NCBI RefSeq assembly: GCF_905220415.1
Contig: NC_059543.1
Span: forward strand, 8,818,001 to 8,882,000
Origin: Colias croceus
Taxonomy: Eukaryota; Arthropoda; Insecta; Lepidoptera; Pieridae
Direction of reading: 5' to 3'
Length of the DNA: 64,000 nt
In this document: positions 35,183 through 49,500 of the stretch, one piece after another
Layout of the letters: each line of letters opens with the position of its first letter
Position numbering within the stretch: position 1 is the first letter of the stretch
Notes under the pieces: generated by a model
Database searches by the model: none
What the model was told of the DNA's origin: nothing
What the model saw: only the letters and a program-made list of their open reading frames with translations
Position numbers and translations under genes: made by a program

Positions 35183-38100
35183 GTCAAAAACGACTGTTTT
35201 ATGAACTCTGTAAAAAATATGAAACGATTCCATAGAAACATTTATAGAAAAAAAAAGAGTTATAGTAATAAAAATAAAATATCGCTGCAAAGAAAAGCAC
35301 AACCAAATTTCCAGTAACGTTGCATAGAGCACCATTAAAAAAACTGGCTAACTAATCTTTAGAAATGAAGTTTCAATGAAAATACATTTATCTGTTGATT
35401 CAGTGAAAATGAGACCATAATACTCTAGACAACTACTAAACACCAAAATTACAGAGAGAACAGTCGGGGTTAGCTACGATGTAAATTAATAATATGTAAA
35501 TTTCACGTTCAGGCACTGAAAATGGAGTTTAGACCGTCGTACAGCTACTCGTATAAGGTATTTTATTAATTTGCGTTCGTAACATTTTTAATTGATCTCA
35601 CGTGGTCCGTTCCGTGAAAGGGTTGAATAGATTGTAACAGATATATATTTTTAAGAATATGTTCGATGGCAGTATAAAATTAGTAGGAAGCTCATTATCA
35701 TTTGAGCTAACGGTATGAATTTGCTTTATAACTAAAATATATAATCTGAAGTCAAAAATAAGTAATGTATGAAATTAAATAATAAGGCCCTGATAATTAT
35801 ATTAATTGGCTAGCCACCAGTCACTTTTTTTTAATAATAATTAGTGATTAATTTGTTTACGCCACTTAATATAGAAAACTATTTATTTACTCTGTGACTA
35901 GACAAAAACACTATACAATTTTAGAAAATAATTCTGATAATGAAGATTGGCGTCTACCAAGGCTCTTATCTCGGGCCGTTGCTATTTCTTATTCATACTT
36001 ACGACACGGCTCGATTTGAAGAATCTCCGCAAACATTTTCAAAGTAAAAGACGAAGGTTAGATAGATAATTATGTTTTTTTTTTCAAATACATATATTTT
36101 CGCATAACTTACACATACAATAAATTTAAATTACATTTTCGTAAGCGAACCTAAATTTACGAACATGAACAATATGCAATCAAAAAAGAAGACTGCTCAC
36201 TGCATGTGAAAAATATTTGCCAAAAATATTTTCACATTTTTGAACGAAGCATTAACCTACAATACACTGTAAAAACAGAGTCCTTTTATCATCTGTGTAA
36301 CGAAATCATCGCTACATTACCAGCAATAATTGAGTTACAGTTTCAAATATTGTAGCTCGCGGGATGATTCATAAATTGATCACTAACTCGCAGGTCAATA
36401 CTCGAAGGGGATGAATGAGGGTGCGCCCACGTGTCGAAGGGCCATAATCCGACAGAATAAAATACAATAGTGTCCGGCTTAATTGAAAAACTAAAAAAGT
36501 TACATGTGTTACTATGAGAACGACGAAGTACTTTTCATCGAGGTAACCTTTTTTAGGTGGGAAACGGCAATGTTATGGTAGATGGTAAAGGTTATTTAAG
36601 TGTTAGAAAAAGTTTATTTCATAATTTGCAGTTTATTAGAACATTTTAATTCCGAAAGTAGCAAAAATGGTTTAAATTATATTTTTAGCTTTATAGCTAA
36701 TGCGTAGGAAAAAAAATCCAAATAAATTACAGATTGTGTTTACCGTTGCGTGGATTTAACTAAAGTCAATACATAACCATGAACAGCATGTCTTTATTTA
36801 TGTTGGCGAGCGTTTCCTTAGTATATTTAATTCGATCTTGATTAATTCGTTCGCTCCAAAAGCGTAAGTCATAGAGCATTAAATTGGTAAAAAAAAATGT
36901 GATAATACCTATATCGCGTTCCAAAAGTTACTTCTTATTCGTCTATATCATTACATGTTCCTTTTAGACGCCAGTAATAATCAACCATAAAGTTCAATAT
37001 TGATAATAATCGATCAATTAATGATTGACACACAACATCGCCAGATAATATACGTTAGATAGAAATTAAACCAACCATTCACGAAAAACAATTAGGTATT
37101 TGAGTTATTTAAAGACAAAGAAGTTTGATATAACTTGAGTCACTTTTACAGCGGTGGAATTTCCACACCCTCATGCAATGAACGATGTAGAGTGCGGGAT
37201 CTCACCCCAGTATCCACAATCCAAACGAGATTCTCAATGTTATTTGAGAATTCAATACTTCCCTCACTAGATTATGATAATTTGTTTCGTTATTCACTGT
37301 TTAATGAATCGCTCTATATGTAGTCGATAAAGCTAAAGTTGCATAGATATAAGGTGACCATTTTGTTTGTGACTTCGAAACAGATTTTGATGAAAGTGTT
37401 TCTTAAGTTGAAGTTAATTTAGGACAAAGAATATCCTGTAGATATGGTAGACATTTGTGATTTAATAATAACACGCACAAAGTATTAAAATGATAATTAA
37501 CATTCGAAGTTTATGTGTAATTCGAATAGTGGATGTTAAATAATGGTTTATGAATTTAAACATCCACCGATAGCTCTTAAATCAGCAATGCTGTAAAACT
37601 TGACATGCTTAACATTACTCGTATTAGCAATGAGGTTCTATTTGCAATCATTAATTACCAATATTATACCTGTTGTATTGAATGGCGAGTAATTAGCCCA
37701 GTTATATGTTTCTCCATATAGGCGTAATCCGCAAACAATATTAGGGGATATGTACCAACACTGCTGTATATCTATAATTCTATACGAACGTGCTTCGAAT
37801 ATCGATTGCATATCAATAGACACTTAGCATTAATTAAAATGTAAGCATATATTATATGCATTTGATTGTATTGTGAGATAATTATGTATTGTAAAAGGCG
37901 ATTATCGTTTTACATTTATGTAGTAGTAATATGGTGTATCATCGGATGACCTAGTTGGGTTTCGTTTCTGTTAATGAATTTTGTTTCTGTTTTATATATA
38001 GAGGATAGTTAGTTAGCTAAGAAATGATCAAAACTAAATGTTGATATTTGGGAGGTCGTCTTATTATGGAATTGCTGACAGCATTGAGCATAGATACTTA

Positions 38101-39000
38101 TTATAAGACGAAAGTATGCAAGTATATATCTACGTATGGCATATGCGTCAGTTTCTTAGCTCTTTGTCATTAACTTAAGCTGTAATTTATCATGTGCACG
38201 TTGCATTATTTCAAGAAACTTCAAATTTATGATATCACTCAAAAGTAAACGACTTCTAGATATTTTAAGAATTTAATACCTATTATGATGACATGAGATT
38301 CCTAATATTTTAAAGGATGATACAGAAATCGAGTACCAAGCTATCGTGTTCTTTGCATTGCGGTGACAACACTTCCTGATTCCACGGAGACAGTATACAG
38401 AAATATTCCACAGTCAATTTCACAATGAAACTGTCCTTATAAATCAAACATCGGTACAAGAAAGAAGTGAAAACTAAATTAAAAACAAAATACCTTAATC
38501 TGTTAATTACATGATTAATATATTCCAGCTGGATAATATAACATTTACGAGTATGTTATTCAGGATTAAGAAGCAAAGTCTAAATGTTGTATGATATATT
38601 TTGCCCACTTGACCTTCTTAGTAAGGTAGCGTAAGCATTACAGTCCTAGATTTTTCCCAGAGAAATAGGGTTAAAAATAAAATTAATTCACAATATTATC
38701 TATGTACAATGTACATACTTCTTTTAGATTTTTTTATCGTAACAGACATGAGTTCGAATAAATAGCTTTCTGCTTCTGTGACACTTAAATTTCTAGATAT
38801 GAATTAAGTCAAATTCAGGAGATGCTAGTCGACTTATTTACGCTATTGTTGGAAACTTACGGACGCAAACGCGGCACTGTAGTGAAACAATATCCAAATA
38901 AATATGAATACTATTTAACTAATTTTGAAATCAAAATAATCGCAAACAATATGAATATCTTAAAATAGTGTATGATGACTATGAATTATTTTGATAAGGG
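35183..39000. other. gene-free AT-rich DNA
   Basis: A small island at 36395-36455 contains GGTGCGCCCACGTGTCG with an E-box-like CACGTG. No gene or named repeat otherwise. Confidence 0.4.
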
Positions 39001-39225
39001 TTGAGTCTCCGGACCCCTCACAAATGGTACAGAGCGAGGACGTCCTCTTCAAACTCAAAACTCAAACATTTATTTATTCAATTAGACTTCTTCGAGAAGC
39101 ACTTTTGAAACGTCAATACATATTTTTAACATTACCCACCGATTCGGAAAGCAGTATCTATGGAGAAGAATCGGCAAGAAGCTCCATAGTTGCTCTTTTA
39201 AATCATTTCAGTATTACAATTTAAT
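39001..39225. mobile_element. probable LINE 3' remnant or unclassified lepidopteran repeat
   Basis: ACATTTATTTATTCAATTAG, then GAAGCACTTTTGAAACGTCA, GATTCGGAAAGCAGTATCTA and GAAGAATCGGCAAGAAGCTC follow one another in an order I associate with a common lepidopteran repeat. Class and orientation are uncertain. Confidence 0.5.
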
Positions 39226-40889
39226 TTTACAAAATATGTAAGTAACTGTACGTATATATTATCATAATATGCCAAAGAACTGTCCTGTGGTTTTTACTCG
39301 ACAACCCTCCATGGGTTTTTATCTTCCATATATTCTTTAATGCTATTATTTCTCTTATGCCTATGAGATTGTAATTACTTCGCCATCAGGTGAGGCAATT
39401 AAGCATGACTGCTTCAAAATGCAGGGAAAACTAATCGATACGCTGCAAAGTATATTACTTCATATCTTATAAAATTTGGTGCTATACAATTTAATATACC
39501 TATGAATCGATCTATTCTAATATATTTACACACTACCTAATCTGTATAAAATAGAGTTAATCTCGGAGTTAATTAAACTAGATACGTCTTTTCAACTAAC
39601 TTCCAGAAGATTAATTTTCCAAATGTAGTCTGAATTTCAGCCATGTATTCATTTTGCATGTGATATTTTGAATATTACCTTGTAATTATTATTATTTTTT
39701 TTATATTGTACATTTAAGGACGTAAAAAATAATTTAATTTTTCTCTAACTTTTCTCTTAATGTTACAGTCCCAGCGTCACGCAGCCGGCATATACCGCTC
39801 CGCTGTATTAAGTATGTGTATGAAAACATAATCCTAAACTAAAGCGCACGTACCGTGCCAAAGACAGGGGGTTGTCAGTTGGCATAAACATAGTTTTTAG
39901 AATTCATCAAATATAAAAAAATATGTCATACGTTTTATAAGTATTTTTTTACGTAATCATGAACGATGAAAAACTATAATTTCTATAGAGGGATAGTACA
40001 CCACATATTGGATAACCTGTATAATATATCAAATTCGATACACATGTATTATTTTCCGCATGGACGTATATTTATTATTGATATATATTTTAAATATTTT
40101 ACATTACAAAGTTTACATATTAATAACGTTAAGAAAATTAATATTTTAGAGCTTATCCAGTACTCTATTCGCATATCTATGTGAATCGGCGACAGACGGA
40201 GGGCAATCGAATTACGTTCCCATTATTATTTCGGAACTGTTTGCAGCGATATATCAGGGGTGATTTGTGTCCAACACAATATCAATAGCTTTAAAATCAA
40301 TTAACCACCAGTGATTTTCAATCTAGTTTGTTGGCGCTAGTTAAAATCTAATTTCCTTACTCTGAATTGCTCTCGAAGCGAGCAAGCTGACCATTACGCA
40401 TTTTTATCACATCTAAAATTTACCTCATCCAACGATTATAGGGTTGTATAAAACTGTCCGAGTTCTAAACAGTTAGTTACGTTATCATTATTAATTAACG
40501 TAATCGCTTCCCTCGCAAAATAGGTCAGCCTCATTCATGATACCCCAATATTAAAAAAGGCGCAGGTAACGTAAAGATCTTCCGTTTACAGAACAATAAC
40601 GCCTACAAGCGAAGAGATTGTCAGAACAAGAAGATAAAAATATGAAACGCAAATTATTTTAAACGGGGCCCTTTATTCTTCGAAAATTACTTATTAAAAG
40701 AGAGAATATTTTCAATTGCGTTTGCGCAAACATTGTCACACCAATTAGAACACAATTTGGACACTATCAAGAAATAGAAGCCACCTCAATGAAATTATTC
40801 AATTAACCAGCCCACAGAAAGCAGCCACGCAATATCGAAGCCCGTTCGAGGGCCCAAACAAACAACAACCTTGATATTGGCGTCAATAA
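39226..40889. other. gene-free AT-rich DNA
   Basis: The segment 39335-39425 (CATCAGGTGAGGCAATTAAG) may be a piece of another old retroposon. Otherwise nothing recognised. Confidence 0.35.
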
Positions 40890-41245
40890 AAATAAATATC
40901 CCCTATCCCTTCCCCCTCCCCACCCGCATCGCAGCTATAACCCAAATAGGTTATATAATTACGTATCACGCTTCATTGTAGTGATAAATACTTTCTCACA
41001 CTTATCATTTACCAAATCTACGCCACTGTCCATTTTAGATAATGGTGCGAGAGGGATGGCGCATATGGCGAGTCCGTATTCAAGAACAAAGCGGCTACAA
41101 AATAACATATATTATTATAGTGTCCACAAGCCAAGCGGATATTGATTATCTGCCACAGTTGAGAGCCAGCGCCCCCTCCCTCCGCCACCCCCACAGCTTT
41201 GTTGTGACGTATATAAAGTCCTGGTTATCCACGATTCTGAACCGT
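40890..41245 (+). promoter_or_regulatory. promoter-like block with a TATA box
   Basis: C-rich tracts (CCCTTCCCCCTCCCCACCCG at about 40908-40927; CGCCCCCTCCCTCCGCCACC at about 41171) precede GTATATAAAGTCCTGG, where TATATAAAG (about 41210-41218) is a good TATA box. If used, transcription would start about 25-30 bp downstream and run toward the frame at 41407. No other core-promoter evidence is available. Confidence 0.25.
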
Positions 41246-41406
41246 AACTCATGTGAACAAGGTTCATATTTTAGGCTACATTTCAAAAGATATAACCCTT
41301 TTCGTATCGCAAACTGTATTCAATATTTGATCTCTGTCTAGCAGACTGAACGGCATGTGACTGCAATATCCCCATCCCGTTCAGGCACATTCCGTAATCA
41401 TTTTCA

Positions 41407-41691
41407 ATGCATTCCCTTGCCATGATTTTCCCGCGGCACTTGCGAACACAAGTATTCAACCATTTTGCGTTCATAGCACTCCTGCATAAAGAACTCAAAA
41501 TTATTTTTTCTAAAACACAATCATGTATTTGTTTTACAAATTTTGAAGATTGCACTACTATTTTTTATCAAACTGATACTGATGAACTGATTTTACCAAT
41601 TTATGTGCCACACAAATTCAACAATTTAATTTTATGGTCTGTGTTACATTCACTGGCAAAAGCATTAGATATAGTTTATCCAAAAGATTAA
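41407..41691 (+). CDS. uncertain small ORF, 94 codons
   Basis: I do not recognise this protein. It opens at an ATG shortly after an in-frame stop and ends at TAA. The last ~55 residues (NFEDCTTIFYQTDTDELILP followed by IYVPHKFNNLILW) look less like random AT-rich translation than the other frames in the window. The opposite strand over the first part also has an open frame (41283-41555 -) and an acceptor-like TTCTTTATGCAG, so a minus-strand exon is an alternative. A TATA-containing block lies about 190 bp upstream. Evidence is weak; it may be a chance frame or a fragment of an unrecognised transposon. Confidence 0.2.
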   Translation: MHSLAMIFPRHLRTQVFNHFAFIALLHKELKIIFSKTQSCICFTNFEDCTTIFYQTDTDELILPIYVPHKFNNLILWSVLHSLAKALDIVYPKD

Positions 41692-41699
41692 GACCATTC

Positions 41700-44236
41700 T
41701 GTTAATTACGAAATATTACCGATATTACCGCGTTATTAATATTCCCTTCAAGATCACGCAGTCTCGCAAGATCACCTCTAACTTAAAAGCATGGCATGTC
41801 TAGACACAACTAGCGAACAAAATTTGTACTACAAAACTTTTCGTGGGGCAAGGCACCGACTACATTGAAATTACATCTGTGTGTGTAAATGTAACCTGTG
41901 AAAAATTGCTTTTCCCTCGTAGTAAATGGCACGGATGTCGGCGGGGTGTGAGTGGAGCGCGCCTGTGTGCGTGAGGGGGGCGGGCGGCAAGGGGGTCGAG
42001 TCGTGAACTAAATAGCTTAGTGTTAACACATATTGACATCAAATTCACCGCGATGTTATCATTTATTCAGGTAGCTGTAAATTCATTGTACTTTTCGTTA
42101 AGGTTTACGTTAAATAATTTTGCGTGCCGCTTAATTCCCGTGCGGCGCGACATTTTTACAGCGCGAGCGTGTCAGCGATTAATTATTTTTGTCGCTTTGT
42201 TTAACTAACGTTGACTTTGCTTCGAAGTTATTACAAATTTTAATTGCCTGCTGAGGCTTTTCTTTTTTTACAGCTATTTTCTCGTTGCATTAGTGTTGAC
42301 GTGGTGTCTCATATCAACATGTGCACAACTCGCGTTTGTATTTTTGTGTTCAAATAATAGTTGCAATAGAAGACTAGGATATACATTTGTTACGTTACTC
42401 TATGAAGAAAAATAATGAAGGATATATTTCAATTATTCAGATTGTTCATTACATTTTATGAACACATCACAAAGCTACTGTACCTACTTAATCGCATATT
42501 TCAAGGCCCAACCTCAAAATAATTAAGTTTCGTGTTAATTTAGTCGCTTCGTTCATGGCCTAACTTCAATAACTTCCTATGAAGCATCCGGAAGTTTTAA
42601 TAAGTTACACACAACATAAAGGTCAAGTGGTTATAGCGCGTATTAAATAATTATTGGTAATTTGATCTTCTTTCATCTATTCTCGTTTGTTCACTAATTA
42701 ATATAATAAAAGTATGTTGTGGTTTATTATATGAATTTATTCTCAATAGTAAGGTGCTCAAAAATATGGACATAGAGTTGTGGAGTAGATGTAGAGCAAG
42801 ATGATTATTAATTTTTTTTTTCTTTTTTTTTGTGCAATGTTTTAATTTAAGTACCGTGACATATAAATTTATACTAGTGATACCCTTTGCTGAGTAATAT
42901 GAAATAAAAAGTGTAATTTCACTTCGCAATATAGCTAATAGGTAAATTTCAGAGAAAAACATAATCAGGCGAGAAACAGAAAGTTGTATTAAATTTTGAC
43001 AATTTTTTTCCAAAATTTTATTCCAAAATTGTTAGATATAAACACTATAATATTATATTTGTAAAAACTAAAATGACCTAACTAAGATGTTATATTATTT
43101 ACTTTTTGTCAGAATAATTTGAAACTAACTTACTAGGTACACGATAATATAAATGATAAATCAAGTGCAATTTAATCCGCATATCTAGCGGCCACAAAAA
43201 CAAAGAAATATGAAAGTCGGTAACTTTGTATCATTGTTAAAAGTAACAAACCAGTTTCTATATTATTTAAGAAATACTTATTCCAGTCATCATATTTTTT
43301 TCTTAATGATAACAGAATAAACAAGATATTAGTTTTAACAGCTGAGACTATAAATCGTTATATTAAATGACTTCTAATATCGATAACGACATCAATACAA
43401 TACAAAAACAATATATGAAAAAATGACGTGCACAACGGGCGTCTTAATGAACTTGTAATAAAATTATTGGCCACACAGAGGGCAGTTAAGGCAACGCCCC
43501 AGCTACGACGAGTTAACCTGCCTTAGGGATGTACTATGTGTTATCGATAGTCGATAGATATTATAGATAAACATTATTTATGCAAAACTTTATAACAGAT
43601 TGTTAACACTTATTAGATGACGTTGTAGAGTCATTGATTTCGGAAGATCCCATATTAATTATTGTCCTGTACAAATTGTATGCACTATTTTGACACTTGT
43701 AAACGCTATAAGTTTTAACGCCAATAACTAAACTTATTGAACGAATCCGTGAACTTATCAAAAAATCTGTTCTTCAGAGAATACAAATACAGGTAGGTAT
43801 CGAAACTAATCATTATTAGAATAAAACGAACACAACATCAAACGTTCTAATACGCCAATCATAACCTACGCATTATCGAACACGCACCAACGTTTTTTCG
43901 TACAAACAAATTTCCCAAACACTAAACCTCGATTCGTCTCTACATCACTAGTATCCAGAGAGGCTACAATAAAATGTACCGAGAGCTACAAGCCTGAGCA
44001 GTTACTCCACCACCCCACTCACACTACGACACCACCACCCTGTAGACATATGCGCAATCCCCCTCACACACACACGCTTGATATCACACATGAATATCAA
44101 ACGGCAATAGACATATGCATCTGTCAATCCGTTCATGCGCTAATCGTTACTTCAGTTAATAACTGTGACTGTTATCTGAGCAATAAAGGTGGAATTGATG
44201 CAGCCGATTGTGGCGAACAGGTCATCGAACAGGATT
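41700..44236. other. gene-free DNA with one G-rich island
   Basis: 41930-42005 (GTCGGCGGGGTGTGAGTGGA, GTGCGTGAGGGGGGCGGGCG) is a marked G+C-rich island. The frame 42651-43013 - owes its length to a poly-T tract (about 42811-42831). No gene recognised. Confidence 0.35.
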
Positions 44237-44395
44237 AGGCTTTTATTTATTTATTTATTCTTTATTGTACATATACCAAACAGAAATAAGCTATACCTAC
44301 TATAATTAGATACAATCAAAACACACGGCACATACGTACTAAAAGGCGGCCTTATTGCTCAATAACAATCTCTTCCAGGCAACCCTGATTGGTAA
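44237..44395 (-). mobile_element. LINE 3' UTR remnant
   Basis: On the minus strand GGTTGCCTGGAAGAGATTGT, then AATAAGGCCGCCTTTTAG, lead to GTACAATAAAGAATAAATAA, an AATAAA signal inside an (AATA)n tail. This order is common for lepidopteran non-LTR retrotransposon 3' ends. No coding part remains. Confidence 0.6.
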
Positions 44396-45747
44396 GGAAT
44401 GTATGCTAGTACGCGAAGTATGTGGTCTAAAAATATAACTGTCGTACAATGTATAAAATGACTAGAGTCTTTGTCCTTGAAAGAAACATGAAAGTATAGC
44501 GTTCGCGTCGTCAGGGGCATATTTTTTTGAACAACAGTTAAACTGATGACTTTTTCTAGCAAGTAGGTCATCACCCCGTTATGACCTATGAGACCTATAT
44601 TAATATATTTGACCATAATATTTGTAGTAGGTAACCACGAAGATTTGAACACACTTTAGTTTTTTGGACTTTAGTTATGTATGGTCAGGGAAAGTAGAAT
44701 GACAAGAAGAGGGTAAAAAACACGTAAACATTTAAAATTGGTTATGCCTAAATTAAAAAATTTAAATATAAATATTCTTATAAATCTATTCAATATACTA
44801 TTCCTCTTGGTTAAAGAACCTGTCGTAAAAATCACTTTCAAAGAAATCTTACTTTATAAATCCATTGTTATATTTGCAAAAAGAATATTCAATTCTATCA
44901 CAGAACGCTATGTTTCACTACATTTTCCCTTTGTTTGACTTCGCAAGTAGGTAAATCTAACGATCCTTTATCACTTTTTATCTACATTTCAATGTTATGT
45001 TTATTTTATTCATAGTTTATATCTGTTTATTTTACGTGATTATTATTAATAATTTTTGAAATACCTTAATTTCAAAAAAATCATTTGACCTTCAAAGTCC
45101 CAAAATAAATCGGATCAATGCATGCTTGTAAGCAGTTTAACATCGCATGAATTAAAAAGGTTCACCGTCTGCTCAGTTAAGTTCATCAAAACCATAAAAA
45201 TATATTACTTGACGCATGAATAGACGTTAAAGTACATATGTTTTTTGTAAATTATTTCTGTCCATAATATAATAAACTTTTTACTGTTAACAATTAATAT
45301 GACTAAAATTAACTACTAACTTTGACTACTAGTAGGTATAATTAGTTTTAGACAGCTTTATAATTTTAAGACATACCTACCTAGATATGCTAAAAGCAAT
45401 TTAAAGCACCTTAACATTCCTTTGAAAAACGCGTACTTAATTATTTCAATTACCGAATCATTTACGAATCAAAACAAAGCTCTAATACTTGTAATTGACA
45501 TCGATGCCCAACGAGGTCGGCATCGCCAACAATGATAATGTAGCAGTGTTGGTAACAGGTCGCGAACCGGCCCTTGCGACGCAGCGGACACCCTCCGCGC
45601 TCCAGACGACAACCAACAAGCTACGAAAGGTACACGCAGGTGGCAATATACAAGATTTATAGACTAAATACTGATATTAATTATCAAAAAAATACTGTTA
45701 ACTGTTTAAAATCTAATGAAGTATAAAAACCCTATTTCGTGCGTATC
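44396..45747. other. gene-free DNA
   Basis: A complex island at 45500-45630 (CGAACCGGCCCTTGCGACGC, ACACCCTCCGCGCTCCAGAC) stands out; no gene recognised. Confidence 0.35.
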
Positions 45748-45831
45748 TTACGTAAGGCGACTGGATTTTGGCAACTTTGAATCTTGCCAAAAAAGTTTCA
45801 CTTCTTACACGTGTTCGCGGCTACACGCTTA
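45748..45831 (+). repeat. dispersed 'CGCGTCATGGC' repeat, 5'-truncated copy
   Basis: TTACGTAAGGCGACTGGATT, CTTTGAATCTTGCCAAAAAA, GTTTCACTTCTTACACGTGT correspond to the distal half of the copy at 21636. Confidence 0.6.
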
Positions 45832-48800
45832 TTAATTTTAAACAGTTAAACGACAAAATTCTTAGTATTATCTGTTCAATTTAAATAATTTAATTTTACC
45901 TAAGTAGGTACAAACAACGTTAAGCGGTTATAAATTAATATACCAACAATATTATAATAAAATATTAGTTGAATCACAATCCTTTGTTTCAATCTTAATT
46001 TGTTTAAAACCCTACACGTGACCTTTGGGGTGTTAAACTACTAATAATTACAAATCACGCTAATTAAATTAAAACAAACAACTTTTAAACATGCTCAAAA
46101 ATATGAACATGTAATTAATTTTGTTATCACAGTAAAATTTGAACTAACACAACGTTTTAGCAGAATTTTACACACGCATCTACAAATTCCATAAATATGA
46201 AATATTAAGTTGTTCAATAACATACTAAATTCAATTTAATATTATATTTGACCAAATCTAAAATGTATATTTTCCAAATGATGAAGATGCATTTGAGATC
46301 TAAATTTTTATACGTTTACTGATGGTTTAAGTTACTAAACAACTCATGTATTCTACCTGCAGCTATGACACTAACAAAGTGCTAAGAGCATTTGCCACAT
46401 CCATTTGAGATTTTATTCGCAAATCATTGGCACGCAGTCTGAAAGTGGTCATCTCAAGGAGAAATTACAATAACAGACGATACTCTGTATGAAATACGAA
46501 ATGCATTGATTTTATTTACATAGTCTGTACCCTTTTTGTGGCGCTCCCCCTTTAAGTGTTAGTTTGTAGACAAACAATTAAATTCGATTTAATGAATAAC
46601 ATTCCAATTTTATTGAAAGGAGATTTGGAAAATTGTTAATCTACTTATAATTTAATTAAAATAAAACTTTGCATATTACACACAAATAAAAATCTGCAAT
46701 AAGACACAAAAAGCTGCAATAAAATTCGATAAAATCTAAAAGCATTTTTTATTTACATCCTGTCTCACTATTACAAAATCACAGCCCATTCAACTTATAA
46801 AAAATAAAAAATAAATCATAATAAAAATTACAAGGGACAGCGTGAAAGAGATTCCCTTTCATCAAATAATCCAGCAATCTTTTCGCGATTGACAAACCAA
46901 AGATGAAAGAAGTTTAAGTGTTCTTGTAAACCGTGGCCCTGGGAGGGGGCCCATTTCTCTCCCGGAAAAATACCCGGCCGGGCGGGGCGGCACCCGGTTA
47001 ATGATCAAACCTCCAATATTGCGAAGGCATGCCCTTATCATTATAATTTATTCACGAAATAGAAACCTTCTTCGTTGTCTTTTCAGAATTAATAACAAGA
47101 GCTGTTTTGCTCTTTGATTCGAATGGCCATACTTGATATACATTTAATTTGAACATCGAACTTTTGGCGGCGGGATTGTTACGTTGAAATTATGAATAAT
47201 AAAGTTTAGGTTTTGTGAATTGTACAGCAATATTTATGAAAGGTTCGATAAGTTTGCAGAGAGTTTATCCACTGAGGGCATTGACCCGCTGGATAAGCTC
47301 ATATAGCTATGATAGTGTTGGCCGAAATGAATAGAGGCTGTACGAGTACATATTTGTAACTTTTTACAACTAAGCGCTCCGCATTTTTTAATAATACCTC
47401 CCGTCACCCGTGTATACACAACCAATCAGAACGTTTTAAATGTGATATAGCGAGTAACTTTGTATTGTATCCTATAGAAAATATTTTACATACATGATGA
47501 AATTGATTGCAAATTACCTGTATGTTCGTTAGCTGCTGGTATTTTCAAGTGTTTAATTCGAATTCTTACATTCAGAAAGTTCTAATTGACAGAGCTACCA
47601 ACTTTTTTCATAATCAATCGGTAGTTCCACATAATTCGTTTGTACATTCAAAGAACTAAGTATTAGCTGTGTTTTCTTTATTGTATAAGAGATATCTATC
47701 GTCTCTTTTATCTGTTTTAAATGTGATCTCAATAGAATCAATCAACCTATACCATATTTCCATTTAAATTCATCCTCATAATATTGTTACATAGTCTTGA
47801 GGCAGGCTTCTGAGAATCTCTGCTTGAAAACAAGTATTTCCCAGAAAACTAATATCGCGTAATTTACAAGTTATTATGTTTTATTAAAAGGGGTTAGGCG
47901 GTCAGCGAAAATTCAGCTATTCGGGCCTGAGGTAAGCGGTGAGGGGGTCCGCGTTTAGTATGGAATCAACGTGCTCCAAACTAAAAATCGTAAGCGCCAT
48001 TCACATTTTTATCAAAAAGTGAATGAAAATATTTAGTATTTTCTAAATCTAAAACAGTCACGAAATCGACAAGGTAAATACCTATGTATTTGTGATTTTA
48101 TACGAATTATTATCGTAAAATACGGTTGTAATAAGCATTTATATGATATTTTAGAGGTAACTTCAGGATTTTTTTTTATCGAGCAAAATGTTTCCAATCG
48201 TGTTTTGGAAACAGTCATCCCATCACAAATATGTTCTGTAATACATATTAGAAATTCCAGTGCGAAAAAACTTCAATATTTTCAATTATAGCTCATAAAA
48301 AACAGTCCATTTTGCCGTGTTCACCTACTAAGGCCCATTTTAAAATCTTGTTTAGATTATATAATATTTTATATTGGTTTTTGCGTAATGTTATAAAGCC
48401 TTCCCTTCAATTCAAAGTACCAAAAAGTATTGCTTTCAACAGATAAACTCCTTTATAAGTATACATTTATTAATATTGTAGTTTTATAAATATTCAATAA
48501 ACTAGACATTTAAAATATATGTTCGCTACAAAAGATTGCTCATTTCTTCAGATACAAGTACGAGAAGGTAGGTACTTATAGTTTCATAGAAAGTTTTGTT
48601 TCCACCAACTTATAAACTTAACAGACGTTAAAGTTGATCCGATGATACTGTTCGCAATACATTGCCTTCTACTATAGAAACCAGTCGGAATAATTTTATT
48701 ATACCCTTAGTGAAGAAGCAATGTAAAGTATACAAAGCACGGATTGTCGGTAATTCGTAGTCTGTCAGATCACGATGCTCCGGAATTATATAGAGCAGTC

Positions 48801-49404
48801 TTAAAAGTTGCACCCTTCTAATATTAATTAGGTACTCGCTTTTAAAATACAATAGTGCATTTATTTTACGCTATTTTGAGGTTCTGACTACTGCTTATTC
48901 ATAATTTTTCTATTACAATAATTAATGTCGTGAAATTAGTAAAGCGCTCTTAATATGATTATAAAGTACAACATAAGTGCAGTTAATACGTTAAAACACA
49001 CCCTATAAGTATACTTTTATAAATATTAGATTAGTAATATACAGCTCTATATAATTACATACTCAATTTCACTCGCAGAAGTTAAGGAAAGGTTAAACCC
49101 ACCCGTCCCCCCACGCCCCGAACATTCCCGAATTTGCCCAAAGTATCGTTTAATGCAAGTAAATTATCTCCCATCGTTGAACATTAATTAATTCTTTTTG
49201 AAAGCGTGACTCTCGCGGATTTTTTAGCGTTTTATTTTGAAACCTCCCTCTTTATAAATTAAGTCTAGACAATGTAGCGGTGTAGATTTTTAGTGCGTAG
49301 CAGAAATGGAATATTGATTTGGAATGCGTTGAATATTTACATGGAATCAGCTGTGTATGCAATAGTAAAAAAATATCGAGAATAACGGAAGCAACATTAA
49401 AGGT
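45832..49404. other. gene-free DNA with an unusual G+C-rich patch
   Basis: 46930-47005 (GTGGCCCTGGGAGGGGGCCC, then ACCCGGCCGGGCGGGGCGGC) is the most G+C-rich short patch in the window and contains nested palindromes (GGGCCC, CCCGGCCGGG). A second C-rich patch is at 49095-49125. No gene recognised. Confidence 0.35.
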
Positions 49405-49500
49405 AAATTTTCACAAAAGGCTTAAATCAGAAAAATATAAATTTTCACAAAAATCTCAAATCACAAAAAAGCTAAATTTTCACAAAAAGCTCAAAATTGG
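49405..49500 (+). repeat. minisatellite of about 35 bp, nearly three units
   Basis: AAATTTTCACAAAA begins at 49405, 49439 and 49474, followed each time by GCTtAAATCA-like sequence and an A tract. The chance frame 49319-49555 + reads it as a repeated lysine-rich NFHKKLK-like peptide. Confidence 0.7.

Noticed and set aside
42651..43013. 120-codon minus-strand frame
   Set aside because: Its length depends on a poly-T tract giving a lysine run; no protein features.
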